From Cordilura impudica (Eukaryota; Arthropoda; Insecta; Diptera; Scathophagidae): a DNA stretch of 64,000 nt. Of the stretch, positions 41,640 to 52,349 are shown one piece after another. Both the position numbers and the translations under genes were made by a program. Position 1 is the first letter of the stretch. Every line of letters begins with the position of its first letter. The notes below the pieces were generated by a model. It ran no database searches. It was given only the letters and a program-made list of their open reading frames with translations, and was not told the origin of the DNA. The stretch covers positions 119,203,520 to 119,267,519 of the forward strand of contig OY821521.1 of assembly GCA_963682025.1 (NCBI GenBank), read 5' to 3'.

Positions 41640-44600
41640 AATATTGTATAACTTAAGTCTATTCGTATGAACTATTTGTTCTTTATTTGTTTTCTTATCA
41701 ACTATGGTTACATTATTTCTGAAATCTATTTTCTTAATTTTATATGGCCCTTTATATGCCATCTCTAACTTATGTCCTGCATCATTTCTTACTAAGACTA
41801 AATCTCCTATTTTAAAATTGTAATCTAATTTTGTTTTATCATAATTAATTTTTTGTTTTATTTTATTTATGCAGACAAGATAGTTTTTTTAACTCTATCT
41901 ATTGCTACTTCTAATCTAAATTTAATTTCCTTAGCATAATTATCTATATTATAAAGTCGTGCAACTCTATCTACTTCACTAAATTGTCTAAAATTGTTTG
42001 GAATTTTTCCAAAAATAAGTTCATAAGGGCAATAATCATGTACTGTAGATGGTGTAGTGTTAAAACAGTACGTGAAATATTTGAGCCATTCATCCCAGTC
42101 GTCTTTATCTACTGATATGTAGTTTCGTACGTATTCGTTAAAAGTCCGGTGACTTCTTTCTATCGTACCTAGTGTCTGGTGATGATATGCTGTCGATGTG
42201 CGTTTATCTACATTCAATAGGTTGCAAAGCTCTGTCAGTATAGAGTTCTTGTATTCTGTGCCCATATCCGAAATGAACGTCTTCATTGGACCGTATATAA
42301 GCAGAAAATTTTCAAATATCGCTTTTGCGATCGTCTTAGCTGATTTATCTTTTATTGGTATTGTTACCAAGTATTTAGTTAAGTCACATATCATTGTGAC
42401 TGCATATTCATTTCCATAAATTGACTTTGGAAATGGTCCAATTGTATCTACGTACACCGTATCAAAAGCCCTATTTGGTGTCTCCGTTATTGTCATTGGA
42501 CTTTTTATATGTTTCTCCGTTTTAGCCAATTGACATTTATGGCATGTTTTCACATATTTGGCAATGTCTTTTGTCATATTTTTCCAGTAATAGTATCTCC
42601 TGATCTTCTCAGTGGTTCTATATATCCCACAATATCCTCCTTCTATAGGATCATCATGGTATTTCAGCATTATCTCACGTATTGCCTTTGCATTCGTGTT
42701 ATCAATTTTAGTTACTTCGTTTAATAGCGCTATTCTGATTTCTGTTTTATTGCCCATATTCTCAAATTCACTTATCGAGACAAATTCGAAAATCTTCTCA
42801 TGTGGTGAAATTTGAATCTTATTAATATTTAGTTTACAGGCTATTCGTTCTAGCCTAGGGAAAAATTGTCCTAAGTCAATATTCCCTTTAGTAAACAAAT
42901 CATCTATTCTTATGCTAGCATATATGGATTTTCCCTTTTTGATGTAACATCTGTTGGGTAAAATCTTTAATTTATAATATCTTTTGACGTCTATATTATT
43001 CAATGGTATATATACCTTGGACTTATTATTATTATTGATATTTTGCTGATTTACTACTGGTTTACTAATTTTCTCTTCTTTAGTCATCGATCTTGTCGTG
43101 ACCCTTAAAACGGATGAAATCTTGTCGTTAATATCCTTTAAGTCATTTATTGTAATGCGCGACAGTGCGTCGGCAACATAATTATCTTTTCCCCTGAGAT
43201 ATTCTACTGTGAAATCATATTCCTCCAGATCGAGTCTCATTCTCGTTAGTTTAGAACTTGGATTTTTCATGGAGAACAGGTATGAAAGTGGTCTATGGTC
43301 TGTTCGGACCAAAAAATGTTTTCCATATATATATGGTCTGAAATATGTGACAGCCCAGTGTATGGCAGTTAATTCCTGTTCAATGGTCGATTTGTTGCTT
43401 TCGCCTTTAGTGAAAGTTTTAGATGCATAGGCCACAGGTAGGTGTCTACCTTCATGTTCCTGTGTTAAAACTCCACCGCAAGCATGCTTACTCGCATCTG
43501 TTGTTATGCAAAATTTCTTCGTAAAGTCTGGGTACTGAAGCAATGTTCGGCTCATTAATGCCTTCTTTAAGTATTTAAACGCGCACTCACAATCTTTTGT
43601 CCACTGAAATGGTACTCCCTTTTTGGATAGCCTTGTAAGGTGTCTGGAATATTCAGAGAAGTTTCTAATAAATCGGCGGTAATAGTTGCAAAATGCGACA
43701 AACCTTCGTGCGCTATCGGCGTCCGTAGGCGTCGGGTAATTTTCTATCACCGAATATTTACTATCATCCGGTAATATTCCTCTATCAGTACATTTGTGGC
43801 CAAGGTAGGTTACCTCTCTCACAAAGAATGAACATTTTTGGGGGTGTAGTTTAAGATTGTGTTTACGGCAAAGATCAAATATATCCTTCAAATTTGAAAG
43901 CATATGTTTTTCAGAACATCCCAATACAACCAAGTCATCCATATATAGGAATGCTTGATTCGGCTTCAGACCACTGAAGGCTAATGTCATCATTCTTTGG
44001 AATGAATTCGGTGCTATTTTTAAGCCATATGGTAGTCTGATGTCAAGTCTCTAGAGTTCTTTTCCAAACCAATTTGATGAAACCCGGACATCAAGTCCAA
44101 ACAAGAAAAATATTTTGCTCTACCTAGTTGGTCTAGAATATCGTCTATTCTAGGCAACGGGAATTTATCTGATATGAGTTTTTTATTTATCTGCCTATAA
44201 TCTATCACCAAGCGCCATCTTTTTTCATCTGTTCCGGGAAGTGATTTCTTTGGTACCAACAGAATTGGGCTATTGTATTCCGAAAATGATGGTTCGATTA
44301 TCTTGTCATCTATTAGTTTTTCAACCTGTTTGTTTATTTCGTCCTTATGAGATTCTGGTATGCGATAATTTTTAATATACGTTGGTTGATTATCTTTTAC
44401 TCTCAGTTTTTGTTCATAGAAATTGTTGGTAGTAATTGTTTCAGTCCCTAAGCCAAAAATATCATTGTATTCTAAACAAAGCTTAGTTAAAATTGTTCTG
44501 AACTGTTCAGGAAAGTTTCCCTTCAAAAGGTCCAAAACTTCAGATTTTCTTTGGCTATTTTCATGTGGTTTTTGTTTTACTATTTCATAGTCAGACATTT

Positions 44601-45264
44601 TCCCGGTTTTTATGTTATTTTGCCTAATTGTTACTATTTTATGTGTGGTATTTAAAAAACGAACCAATGCGTTATTTGATTTTACCAGTGTATTTGGTAC
44701 AAAGACACCTGGTACGATTTCTTGATTTGGTATTAGTACATCGTCTTCAAGCTCCGGAAACCTGATTTGACGAATCACTTCTGACCTTGGTGGGAGTGTT
44801 ATTCCATTGAAGCCGATCGTAAGTGCAATTTCTATTACATGCGACAGATTGGGTGGTCGTAGTACGAGGTAATCATGGTTCCCATTGAAATCTAGTATAC
44901 ATTTATACTTCTTAAAAAAATCCATTCCAAGGATACCGTCGCAAGGTATTGGAAAATTATTTTGTACTACTTGGAAATCATGTGGTATCAAAAAACCTCT
45001 AAATTTTAGGTCAATAAATACATTACCTATTGAACGAATTTTACCCTGTCCTATTCCACTCAATGTGGTTGTTCTGTTTCTGTTAATTTGTGTTTGATAA
45101 AAATGTTTAGTTTTTATAACCGAAATGTCTGCTCCTGTATCTACCAACAGTGTTACCGTGTTGTTCGTGTCGTTAATTTTTATATTAACATAAAAACTTA
45201 AGCTGAGGTTAAGGTTGTATATGTAGTTGGTATTGTTATTATGATATATCTCAGAGGATTTTAG
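41640..45264 (-). pseudogene. pol: pol: protease, reverse transcriptase, RNase H, integrase (broken)
   Basis: Begins in the -1 frame relative to gag at the gag stop. Protease LVDTGADISVI, with GILGMDFF. RT: LVIDYRQINKKL and CLDLMSGFHQI, with YMDDLVVL in the next frame. RNase H (ITTDASKHACGG, IEQELTAIHWAV, RTDHRPLSYL). Integrase with an HHCC finger (CHKCQLAK), then D-D-E residues in VYVDTIGPFPKS, FISDMGTEYKN and HHQTLGTIERSHRTF. C-terminal GPY-type motif (AYKGPYKI) near 41,750. Lesions: about 12 codons missing plus a frame change near 44,040, within the RT palm, and a 1-base change in a T run at about 41,885 that cuts off the integrase tail. Confidence 0.85.
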
Positions 45265-46391
45265 CAGTTTTCCGAATCATTTTCATGTGACTGTGCTGCT
45301 CTGACGTAATTTCTGTTACGTCTGTGGTTCTGATTTTGTTGACCTCTGTTATGAATAGGTTTTTGTTGGGGTCTGCCGTTGTTACTGTTATTACTATTAT
45401 TGCGTGGGTAATTGTACCTTCCACGATATTGTCTGTAGTTATTATTTCGGTTAAACTTCTGCCCGAAATACAATACGGCATTTTGTTGCCCTGTTGCTTC
45501 AGTGCAACTGTTTATGAATTTGCCAACGGCCTCATTCATGTTAGTGAATTGGCCTGCTTCCATGTTAAGTTTAACTTTATCGATGGTGCAATTTTTGGTT
45601 AGTGCCTTTACTGCAACCTGTGTTGAATATTTACATGCCAATTCGCATGGCAAACCATCTGATAAATAGGCATTTTCTAATGACTTCGTTAAATTCTCTA
45701 TTTCACTGCAATAGTTATTGGCAGTTTTATTGTTTTGTCGGGTATTCATTATTTTTGCTGTCAATACCTCAACCGACTCGCCCTTTACTGAGTTTTTTAG
45801 TTTATGTATTATCTCAGTAATGGTTTGTTCATTACCTATTAAATTTCTTGCACTTCCCTTTAACTTTGTTTTTATTAAAGAGACTGCGATAGATTCGTGG
45901 TCACCTTTGATGGATTCTATTAACTGTAACGAGTCTATAAAGGAACGTAAATTTTCTGGTTTTCCATCAAATTCTATGATCAGCTTTGAAGCTGTGTTCA
46001 GAAAGTCAACGACTGTTTGTGTCATTTTTACTTCTGTACTTTCCAAAGAGGTTCCAATATTCTCTGAATTTTCAGTTTCTACTAAGAATTTTACCTCTTC
46101 GTGTAGTGTATCTGGTAATTTTACTTTAACACCCTTCTTAGATGATATAATCAGGATTCTAGTCTTGACATCTAAGAAAAAACTTTCAGCAGCTGTCCTA
46201 TGTGGTGTCGTGAGTCTGTTATAATTTGCATTTAGCAAAACCCTGATTTGTTCTAACTTTTCGCATAAGATTCTAATATGTTTTATTATTGTTTCCTCTT
46301 TTGTGCTTCTATCTATATTTAAACATTTATAAGATTTGTCGAACTCCTCTTTGATTAGTCTCACCTTCTGAATTAGTTCTTGCCAATCCAT
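45261..46391 (-). CDS. gag: gag of the Ty3/Gypsy element
   Basis: 376 open codons from MDWQELIQKVRLIKEEFDKS. A helical capsid-like middle (IEFDGKPENLRSFIDSLQLI, ATKI-type LTAKIMNTRQNNKTANNYCS) is followed by a basic Arg/Asn/Gln-rich tail (NYRQYRGRYNYPRNNSNN) in place of zinc knuckles. Forms the virus-like particle and binds RNA (family knowledge). The start lies 12 bases after the ORF0 stop. The end overlaps the pol frame by only a few codons. Confidence 0.85.
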   Translation of the reverse strand: MDWQELIQKVRLIKEEFDKSYKCLNIDRSTKEETIIKHIRILCEKLEQIRVLLNANYNRLTTPHRTAAESFFLDVKTRILIISSKKGVKVKLPDTLHEEVKFLVETENSENIGTSLESTEVKMTQTVVDFLNTASKLIIEFDGKPENLRSFIDSLQLIESIKGDHESIAVSLIKTKLKGSARNLIGNEQTITEIIHKLKNSVKGESVEVLTAKIMNTRQNNKTANNYCSEIENLTKSLENAYLSDGLPCELACKYSTQVAVKALTKNCTIDKVKLNMEAGQFTNMNEAVGKFINSCTEATGQQNAVLYFGQKFNRNNNYRQYRGRYNYPRNNSNNSNNGRPQQKPIHNRGQQNQNHRRNRNYVRAAQSHENDSENC

Positions 46392-46402
46392 GGGAAAATT
46401 AT

Positions 46403-46621
46403 TTAAATTTTGTTTAAGTCATTGGCTCTGCTCAAATATTTCTTTTTTAATTTCTTGGTGTTTAAGGCATAAATATGTAATGCAAAATTTAAGCTAATCA
46501 GTACGGTTATTATTAGTAAACAACACTCAATTAATTTTAGGTCGATTGAGTCTTCTTTTATTTCTACTTCATTAATAACATTTGCATTGGGATTCTCTAT
46601 TTTTGATTGACGACCTCCCAT
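46403..46621 (-). CDS. ORF0: small putative myristoylated single-pass membrane protein
   Basis: 72 codons, ATG in good context (AAAATGG). It starts MGGRQSK, a fit to the N-myristoylation pattern M-G-x3-S/T. A hydrophobic helix at about residues 31-50 (IECCLLIITVLISLNFALHI) follows, then a basic tail KKLKKKYLSRANDL. It stops 12 bases before gag and is the first ORF of the genomic RNA. The frame is intact although pol is broken. I do not recognise a named family. Inference: a membrane-anchored accessory protein acting with Gag. Confidence 0.6.
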   Translation of the reverse strand: MGGRQSKIENPNANVINEVEIKEDSIDLKLIECCLLIITVLISLNFALHIYALNTKKLKKKYLSRANDLNKI

Positions 46622-47488
46622 TTTCCTTCGCTATTTATTTTGTATTTTTTTCTATTATTTATTTCTATTAAATATTTTTCTGACTGCCTCAATAATTTAA
46701 CCGAATCTTATATCTTGCTAATTATATATCTTCCCTAGTAATTCATTATTTTTATCAATAGCTTATACTATTTTACATGCATCAGTTTTATTTATGTATA
46801 TATTTAATTTATAAAATATTTCATTCTAATTTAATATCTGTTTTTTTTTTTCAACAGCATAATTACCATAGTGTTTTTGTTTTTATATATATAATAGCAT
46901 CAAGATTAAATATAACCTTTTCAAAAAAAAATTAGATTAACTGCATTCCTTTGTGGATTTTTTCTTACAAATTACTGTTTTTATTTTCTATTTCAAATTT
47001 TTTTTTTTTTATTTATTTGCCAAGAGCGGTTAACGCTTTCTGGCCTACGGGTGCATAACGGGATGCTCCACTTTTTTTTTTTTTTTTGGTAAAACTAGGA
47101 TGAACTACCTGTTCGTTGTTTTATTAGGGGCATATTGATGTGTATATTGATATATACCAGGGGTCTTTTGATGTGTTTTTCCTTCGTTTTCTGCTGGCCC
47201 GTCTTTCTTCTGTACTCTTCTATGAAGATATGTTTTGGCCCTTCCGCCATTGATTTTGCAATCTCCACTGTCTTTAGGCCAGACAGTATCTTCCATCAAC
47301 GCAGCTGATGGATCGTTGTGGCTGATCCACCAGGACAATATTATTATGCGATTTTTTTTTTTTTTATTTTCAGGATTGCTCAATTTGAGAGCATAATCCT
47401 TGTATTATATATATATATATTTTTTTTTCGTAATATATATATATTTTTTTTTACAATGCTCATCTAAGGAGCACTGGCAGGATCGCCA
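46622..47488 (-). other. Untranslated leader of the Ty3/Gypsy element
   Basis: Between primer site and ORF0. T- and A-rich, with long homopolymers (for example 47,072-47,087) and a G+C-richer patch 47,105-47,383. That patch happens to be open on the - strand but shows no domain and is taken as leader/packaging sequence. Confidence 0.45.
47465..47488 (-). promoter_or_regulatory. Primer-binding site
   Basis: TGGCGATCCTGCCAGTGC on the - strand starts directly at the inner end of the 5' LTR. TGG is the complement of a tRNA CCA end. The tRNA species was not identified. Confidence 0.65.
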
Positions 47489-47850
47489 TATAGCAAAACA
47501 AGATAGTTTTTTAGTTTAATAGTATTTATTTTATTTATGCTTCAGCTCTATCTAGGAGCTGAGTCTTTTTAATGCTAAATTATTAATGATTAATTGATTA
47601 TAAAATGTTCTTCTTTATATACATATTTTCAACCTATATTAACAACAATGTGTTACCTGCACTTGGGTCAGCATAAACATAAGTGTGCCAGCGTAACAAC
47701 AACATACAATAACAATATACGCAGTCATACAATGTTTTGCAAATGCAGTGGTCAACAATATTGATATTTGTTATTTCCGCATTTGCAAATATTGTACGCT
47801 ATGCAGTGTGGGTATTATACAGCACACTACGAAAGTCGTGTTACGCTACA
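47489..47850 (-). repeat. 5' LTR (362 bp)
   Basis: TGTAGCGTAACACG...TTTTGCTATA on the - strand. Complete relative to the 280-bp 3' LTR. Flanked by ATAA. Confidence 0.9.
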
Positions 47851-47973
47851 ATAAAAAAGGGTAAATAAAATTTGAATAAAATCGGTTGAAACAATTGTCG
47901 TCGTTTTTATCAGGGTGTATCAGATCGCGAATTGATGTTTTAATTTTTCACAGTACACAATCCAGAACACGAA

Positions 47974-47981
47974 CTTAAAAT
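47974..47981. repeat. 8-bp target-site duplication of hAT-FB copy B, left
   Basis: CTTAAAAT, repeated exactly at 50,203-50,210. The joined flanks restore a 75-bp subrepeat of copy A. Confidence 0.9.
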
Positions 47982-50202
47982 CAAGGTTCAGAAAATACAC
48001 ACATGAAACACACAATGTTCTGTTCAAAAGCAGCCAACACATATCTTTATTTTCATATCAATTATGTGCGTTTCTAAATTTTCTACGGTGCCCAACACCA
48101 TCATGACTGTGTTCGTTTTAATATTTCGTTATTTACACGAACATTTTTCTATCACGTACTTTTTGTTTCTATCACACATAAACCACACAGATTCGAATGT
48201 TGCTTTATTTGAAGTTCGTGTTCTGGTACGTGTACTGAAAAAAAAACAGAACATGTACAATAAACAGGTTCGAGTTCAGTTATATTTTAAGTCGTGTTCT
48301 GGCTCGTGTACTAAGAAAAAACAGAACATGTACAATAAACAGGTTCGAGTTCAGTTATATTTTAAGTCGTGTTCTGGGTCCTGTACTAAGAAAAAATAGA
48401 ACATGTACAATAAACAGGTTCGAGTTCAGTTATATTTTAAATTCGTGTTCTGGTTCTTGTACTGCGAAAAATTGAAACATCAATTCGCGATCTGGTACAC
48501 CCCGATAAAAACGACGACAATTGTTTCAACCAAATTTATTAAAATTTTATTGACCCTTTTTTATGACTTACGTTGCAAATTGTTTACAATTGTCAAACAT
48601 TTTAAACTTTTATTGGCCATTTTTTTGTGATTTACGTTGAAATTATTTACAATTGTTTTTATTGGCTGGTTTTTATTTTAACAAAATATGGTAATAAAAT
48701 ACTTAAGACACAAAAACTATTTAGCATCATAAAAGTTACACTTGTTGGTTGTTAGGTTTTTTTGCATTACCCACCCCTATTTTCGCAACCAATTAGTGTC
48801 ATAGACGAAAAACCCAATTTTGCGGCATAAAAGACACACTTGTTGGTTGTTAGGATCCTTTGCATTTTTTTTTTTTTTTTGGTAACAAATAACTTTAGAC
48901 ACAAACAAATTTTGCATCATAAAAAACACAATCACCCACCCTTAATTTGCGAACCAATTAGTGTCAATGCACAATCCTTTTCTCAATGAGTTTTTGGGAA
49001 TTTTTGCGTAAAAACACAATAGAGTGTCAATAAAAAAAAAACCAAAAAAAATTTTCATATTTTATTGTCCCTTTTTTATGACTTACGTTACAATTGCTTG
49101 CAAGTGTTACAATTTCACGCAATTGATTTTGCAATAAATAGAGAGTGCGTGCGTCATTTATTCATTAAAAGTGGTTCAGTTTTCATTAGATCGTGATCTA
49201 TAAGTGTACTGTGTTATTGTGTAAATTGCAAATATTTTGTGAAAATTAAAAAAATTGGAAAGCAATAACAGAAATAAGTTTTGCTATAAAAAATACGCAA
49301 CTTTTAATAGCGAAACGAAAAAATTTACATGTCTGATTGAAACCTGCAAGAAAGATTTAAGTGTTTTGTGCAGTTTTTGTGTCTTAAGTATTTTATTACC
49401 ATCTTTTATTAAATAAAAACCAGCCAATAAAAACAATTGTAAATAATTTCAACGTAAATCACAAAAAAATGGCCAATAAAATTTTAAAATATTTGACAAT
49501 TGTAAACAATTTGCAACGTAAGTCATAAAAAAGGGTCAATAAAATTGTAATAAATTTGGTTGAAACAATTGTCGTCGTTTTTATCGGGGTGTACCAGATC
49601 GCGAATTGATGTTTCAATTTTTCGCAGTACACGAGCCAGAACACGAATTTAAAATATAACTGAACTCGAACCTGTTTATTGTACATGTTCTATTTTTTCT
49701 TAGTACACGAGCCAGAACATGACTTAAAATATAACTGAACTCGAACCTGTTTATTGTACATGTTCTATTTTTTCTTAATACACGAGCCAGAACACGAATT
49801 AAAATATAACTGAACTCGAACCTGTTTATTGTACATGTTCTGTTTTTTCTTAGTACACGAGCCACAACACGACTTAAAATATAACTGAACTCGAAACTGT
49901 TTATTGTACATGTTCAGTTTTTTTTTCAGTACACGTACCACAACACGAACTTCAAATAAAGCAACATTCGAATCTGTGTGGTTTATGTGTGATAGAAACA
50001 AAAAGTACGTGATAGAAAAATGTTCGTGTAAATAACGAAATATTAAAACGAACACAGTCATGATGGTGTTGGGCACCGTAGAAAATTTAGAAACGCACAT
50101 AATTGATATGAAAATAAAAATATGTGTGTGTTGGTCTAAGTTATGTTTGTTTACATATATGTACGAGTTTTTTATCCAGTGTGTGTTTTTTTCTGAACTC
50201 TG
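47982..50202. mobile_element. hAT-FB copy B (2,221 bp), complete, inserted into copy A
   Basis: Left end CAAGGTTCAGAAAATACAC; right end ...CTGAACTCTG, between perfect 8-bp duplications. Inverted arms 47,982-48,960 and about 49,380-50,202. 75-bp subrepeats at 48,259/48,333/48,409 (left) and 49,671-49,894 (right) with the copy-B variant ATGTACAATAAACAGG. The centre holds a promoter-like stretch and a possible BED-finger exon. The frames 48,064-48,399 and 49,765-50,241 are translations of the same arm and not genes. Confidence 0.85.
49225..49386 (+). pseudogene. Possible remnant of a transposase first exon (BED-like finger) in hAT-FB copy B
   Basis: One frame reads KKLESNNRNKFCYKKYATFN and then KKFTCLIETCKKDLSVLCSF. 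The aromatic...C-x4-C arrangement is like the N-terminal BED zinc finger of hAT transposases. The stretch lies at the single non-repeated point of the element, as expected if an autonomous element was gutted between its arms. No ATG or second half of the finger is identified. Tentative. Confidence 0.35.
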
Positions 50203-50210
50203 CTTAAAAT
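50203..50210. repeat. 8-bp target-site duplication of hAT-FB copy B, right
   Basis: CTTAAAAT, identical to 47,974-47,981. Confidence 0.9.
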
Positions 50211-50456
50211 ATAACTGAACTCGAACCTGTTTATTGTTCATGTTCTATTTTTTCGCAATACACGAGCCAGAACACGAGCTTAAAATATAACTGAACTCGA
50301 ACCTGTTTATTGTTCATGTTCTATTTTCCGCTGTACACGAGCCAGAACACGAACTTAAAATATGAAAATAAAAATATGTGTTTGTTGGTCTGAGCTATGT
50401 TTTTTTACATATATGTACGAGTTTTTTATTCAGTGTGTGTTTTTTTCTGAACTCTG

Positions 50457-50464
50457 AAAAAAAT
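50457..50464. repeat. 8-bp target-site duplication of hAT-FB copy A, right
   Basis: AAAAAAAT, matching 35,759-35,766. Confidence 0.65.
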
Positions 50465-50495
50465 ACTAAAAATCAATAGTTCATAACCGGTTAAT
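50465..50495. mobile_element. FB copy 4: right-arm segment, continuation
   Basis: TAGTTCATAACCGGTTAA matches the next block of the FB right arm after 35,758. Ends at the start of J3; the FB terminus is missing. Confidence 0.5.
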
Positions 50496-50682
50496 CGGTT
50501 CCATTCTAATTCTCTTTACGAACTGTCGTGTAAATAATTAAAGCGCTTAAAGTACAGCTATTTAAAATTAAAAACAAATTTACATTTTTGTTTTTGCAAT
50601 TGCCTATTCTTGATCTCATTTGAACTCACGTGGTAGACAACAGGAATAAAAATTTAGCGATGTCCCAAGGGGCCAAAAGACG

Positions 50683-52349
50683 ATGATAAAACTTCCTCCG
50701 GGTTTTGTTAACCCGAACATCGCTTCAACTTCAAGCAACAGATTCAGCCTGCTGGCTGGCCTCAATGATATGGACGTAACTCCCTTATCAAATAAAAACG
50801 ATGTTAAGCAACACAAACCTCTACCTATTGTTGTAGAAGCTGACGCCTCATTTACAGAAATACAAAAACTACTTGGTAAGGATTGTATTTTCTAACGTAC
50901 TTCAATTGGTACCAAAATTTTTGCTCCAAGTAAAGAAATGTACGAATACTACAAGCAAATCCTTAAAGAGAGTAAGATAGAATTTCATTCTTATGGCTCC
51001 AAATATAATAGGTTATAGATCACTTTTTTACACGGTTTACCACGCATAAAAACTGAGGACATCACCGAAGAGTTAAAAAACTACAATCTGTCCCCTTCGT
51101 CCGTAGCTGAAATAGTCATCAAATTCAGTTCAAACAACAATGCAGTTTACAAAGTTCAATTTGTACGTAAAAATTTTAATCCAACTGCCTTAAAAAACGT
51201 AAGAAGAATTTCCAATATTATAATTTCTTGGAAAAAATACAAATCTAAATACAGGAACAAACCAACTCAATGCTGGAACTGCTTAATATATGGCCATGGC
51301 GGTGAACATTGTCATCGAAGTGCTGCGTGTATGATATGTGCAGAACAACATCATAAAAGTGTGTGTCCGTTTAACACAAATGAAAAAAGACCAGCTCTTT
51401 TTACATGCTTCAATTGATTCAGCGATTCAGTAATTTCTTTTAACGATAATGAAATCGTTAAAAAAAACAACAAAATTATCGATTTTAGTATTCAGTAAAA
51501 TTTTTAAACGATATTCGCTATTGTTAAAGTCAGCTGTTGTTTTTATCTAAATGACAACAATTTTTGTGTTAAAAAGTTAGAGTTTTAGGTTGAAATGTCG
51601 TCAAACATAAATAAAAATCCTAAAATAATGAAAATATTTTGCATTTATTATAAAAACTGGTTATATAAATAAAAAAAATGAAATAACATATTCCATTCAT
51701 TATTTTATATTCAAATAAATAAACAAAAATATTAATAAAAAATAAAGAAATTAAACTTAAACATAAAATCATCCTGTCACACACGAAATGATTTGTTTTT
51801 TTCTATACTTTGAGTTTTTCGCTTATTTTGACAGAGATGACATTCGTTTACAATTTAAATAAATAGAAAATAGATTTGTCGACTATCGTTAATGTGTAGT
51901 TAGTGAATCACTTAATCGTTAGTGCAAACAACAATAGCTGTGGATACATTTTGCGATTATCGGATCGTTAAAATTTACAGAAGCGCACTACTTATCACTC
52001 TGCAAACGACACCAACTGTGCGTTACGTTCTGTCTATTTGGAAACTAAGACAAGAGTTACTTCTAAAAGTCAGAATAGCAGCAGAAAACAACAAAACAAC
52101 ACATTTCAATCAAAGGTAGGAGATTTCCCTAATTTAAGAAACAACAACACTAATATCAATAATAATATCAATAATAACAGCAAAGCCACATATGCTAACC
52201 AGCTGAGAACAAACAACGATTTATTTAGCATCGATGAGCTTTTTGATATTTCCACTACAGCTATGAATGATTTGCATAGGTGCACTTCAAAAGTACAACA
52301 AATCAAAGTTGTAATGTCAATGGTGAAATACGCCCATGGATTATACTAA
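50683..52349 (+). pseudogene. J3 ORF1: gag-like protein, interrupted
   Basis: MIKLPPGFVNPNIASTSSNR, then VVEADASFTEIQKLLGKDCI and a TAA at 50,893 where J1 has CAA. The middle domain follows in shifted frames (51,020-51,190). Knuckle CMICAEQHHKSVC at about 51,330. It breaks at 51,416 by insertion and resumes at 51,994 with the Asn-rich spacer and SIDELFDISTTAMNDLHRCT. It stops in overlap with ORF2. Confidence 0.7.
51417..51993. mobile_element. 577-bp insertion in J3 ORF1, unidentified MITE
   Basis: Absent from J1 at the same place (CAATTG / ATCACTCTGC). Its ends share TTTTAACGAT in inverted orientation, and AACGAT/ATCGTT words recur throughout (51,442, 51,509, 51,893, 51,918). No coding sequence. 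TSD not resolved. Confidence 0.55.

Larger units (their letters stand above)
41172..47850 (-). mobile_element. Ty3/Gypsy LTR retrotransposon
   Basis: - strand order: 5' LTR (47,850-47,489), primer site, leader, ORF0, gag, pol, polypurine tract, 3' LTR (41,451-41,172). No env-like ORF. The gag/pol layout (Arg/Asn-rich gag tail without CCHC, pol in the -1 frame, RT-RNase H-integrase order) fits Ty3/Gypsy, perhaps near the 412/mdg1 group. The pol carries a small deletion and a frameshift. Confidence 0.9.
35767..50456. mobile_element. hAT-FB copy A: hAT-like foldback element holding three nested insertions
   Basis: Left end CAAGGTTCAGAAAATACAC; right end (inverted) CAGAGTTCAGAAAAAAACAC. CAGAG-type ends with an 8-bp TSD are typical of hAT elements. 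Long inverted arms contain 75-bp subrepeats (39,880-40,160 left; 50,211-50,360 right) whose variant ATGAACAATAAACAGG is specific to copy A. Element sequence: 35,767-35,906, 39,811-41,171, 47,851-47,981 and 50,203-50,456, together about 1.9 kb. No transposase remains. Confidence 0.8.

Noticed and set aside
47105..47383. 92-codon frame in the LTR element leader as a gene
   Set aside because: Lies between primer site and ORF0, low-complexity start, no domain; more likely leader sequence.
48064..50241. Open frames through the 75-bp repeats (48,064-48,399, 49,765-50,241 and others)
   Set aside because: Translations of a 75-bp tandem repeat, whose length is a multiple of three; they appear in both inverted arms and in copy A. 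Not genes.
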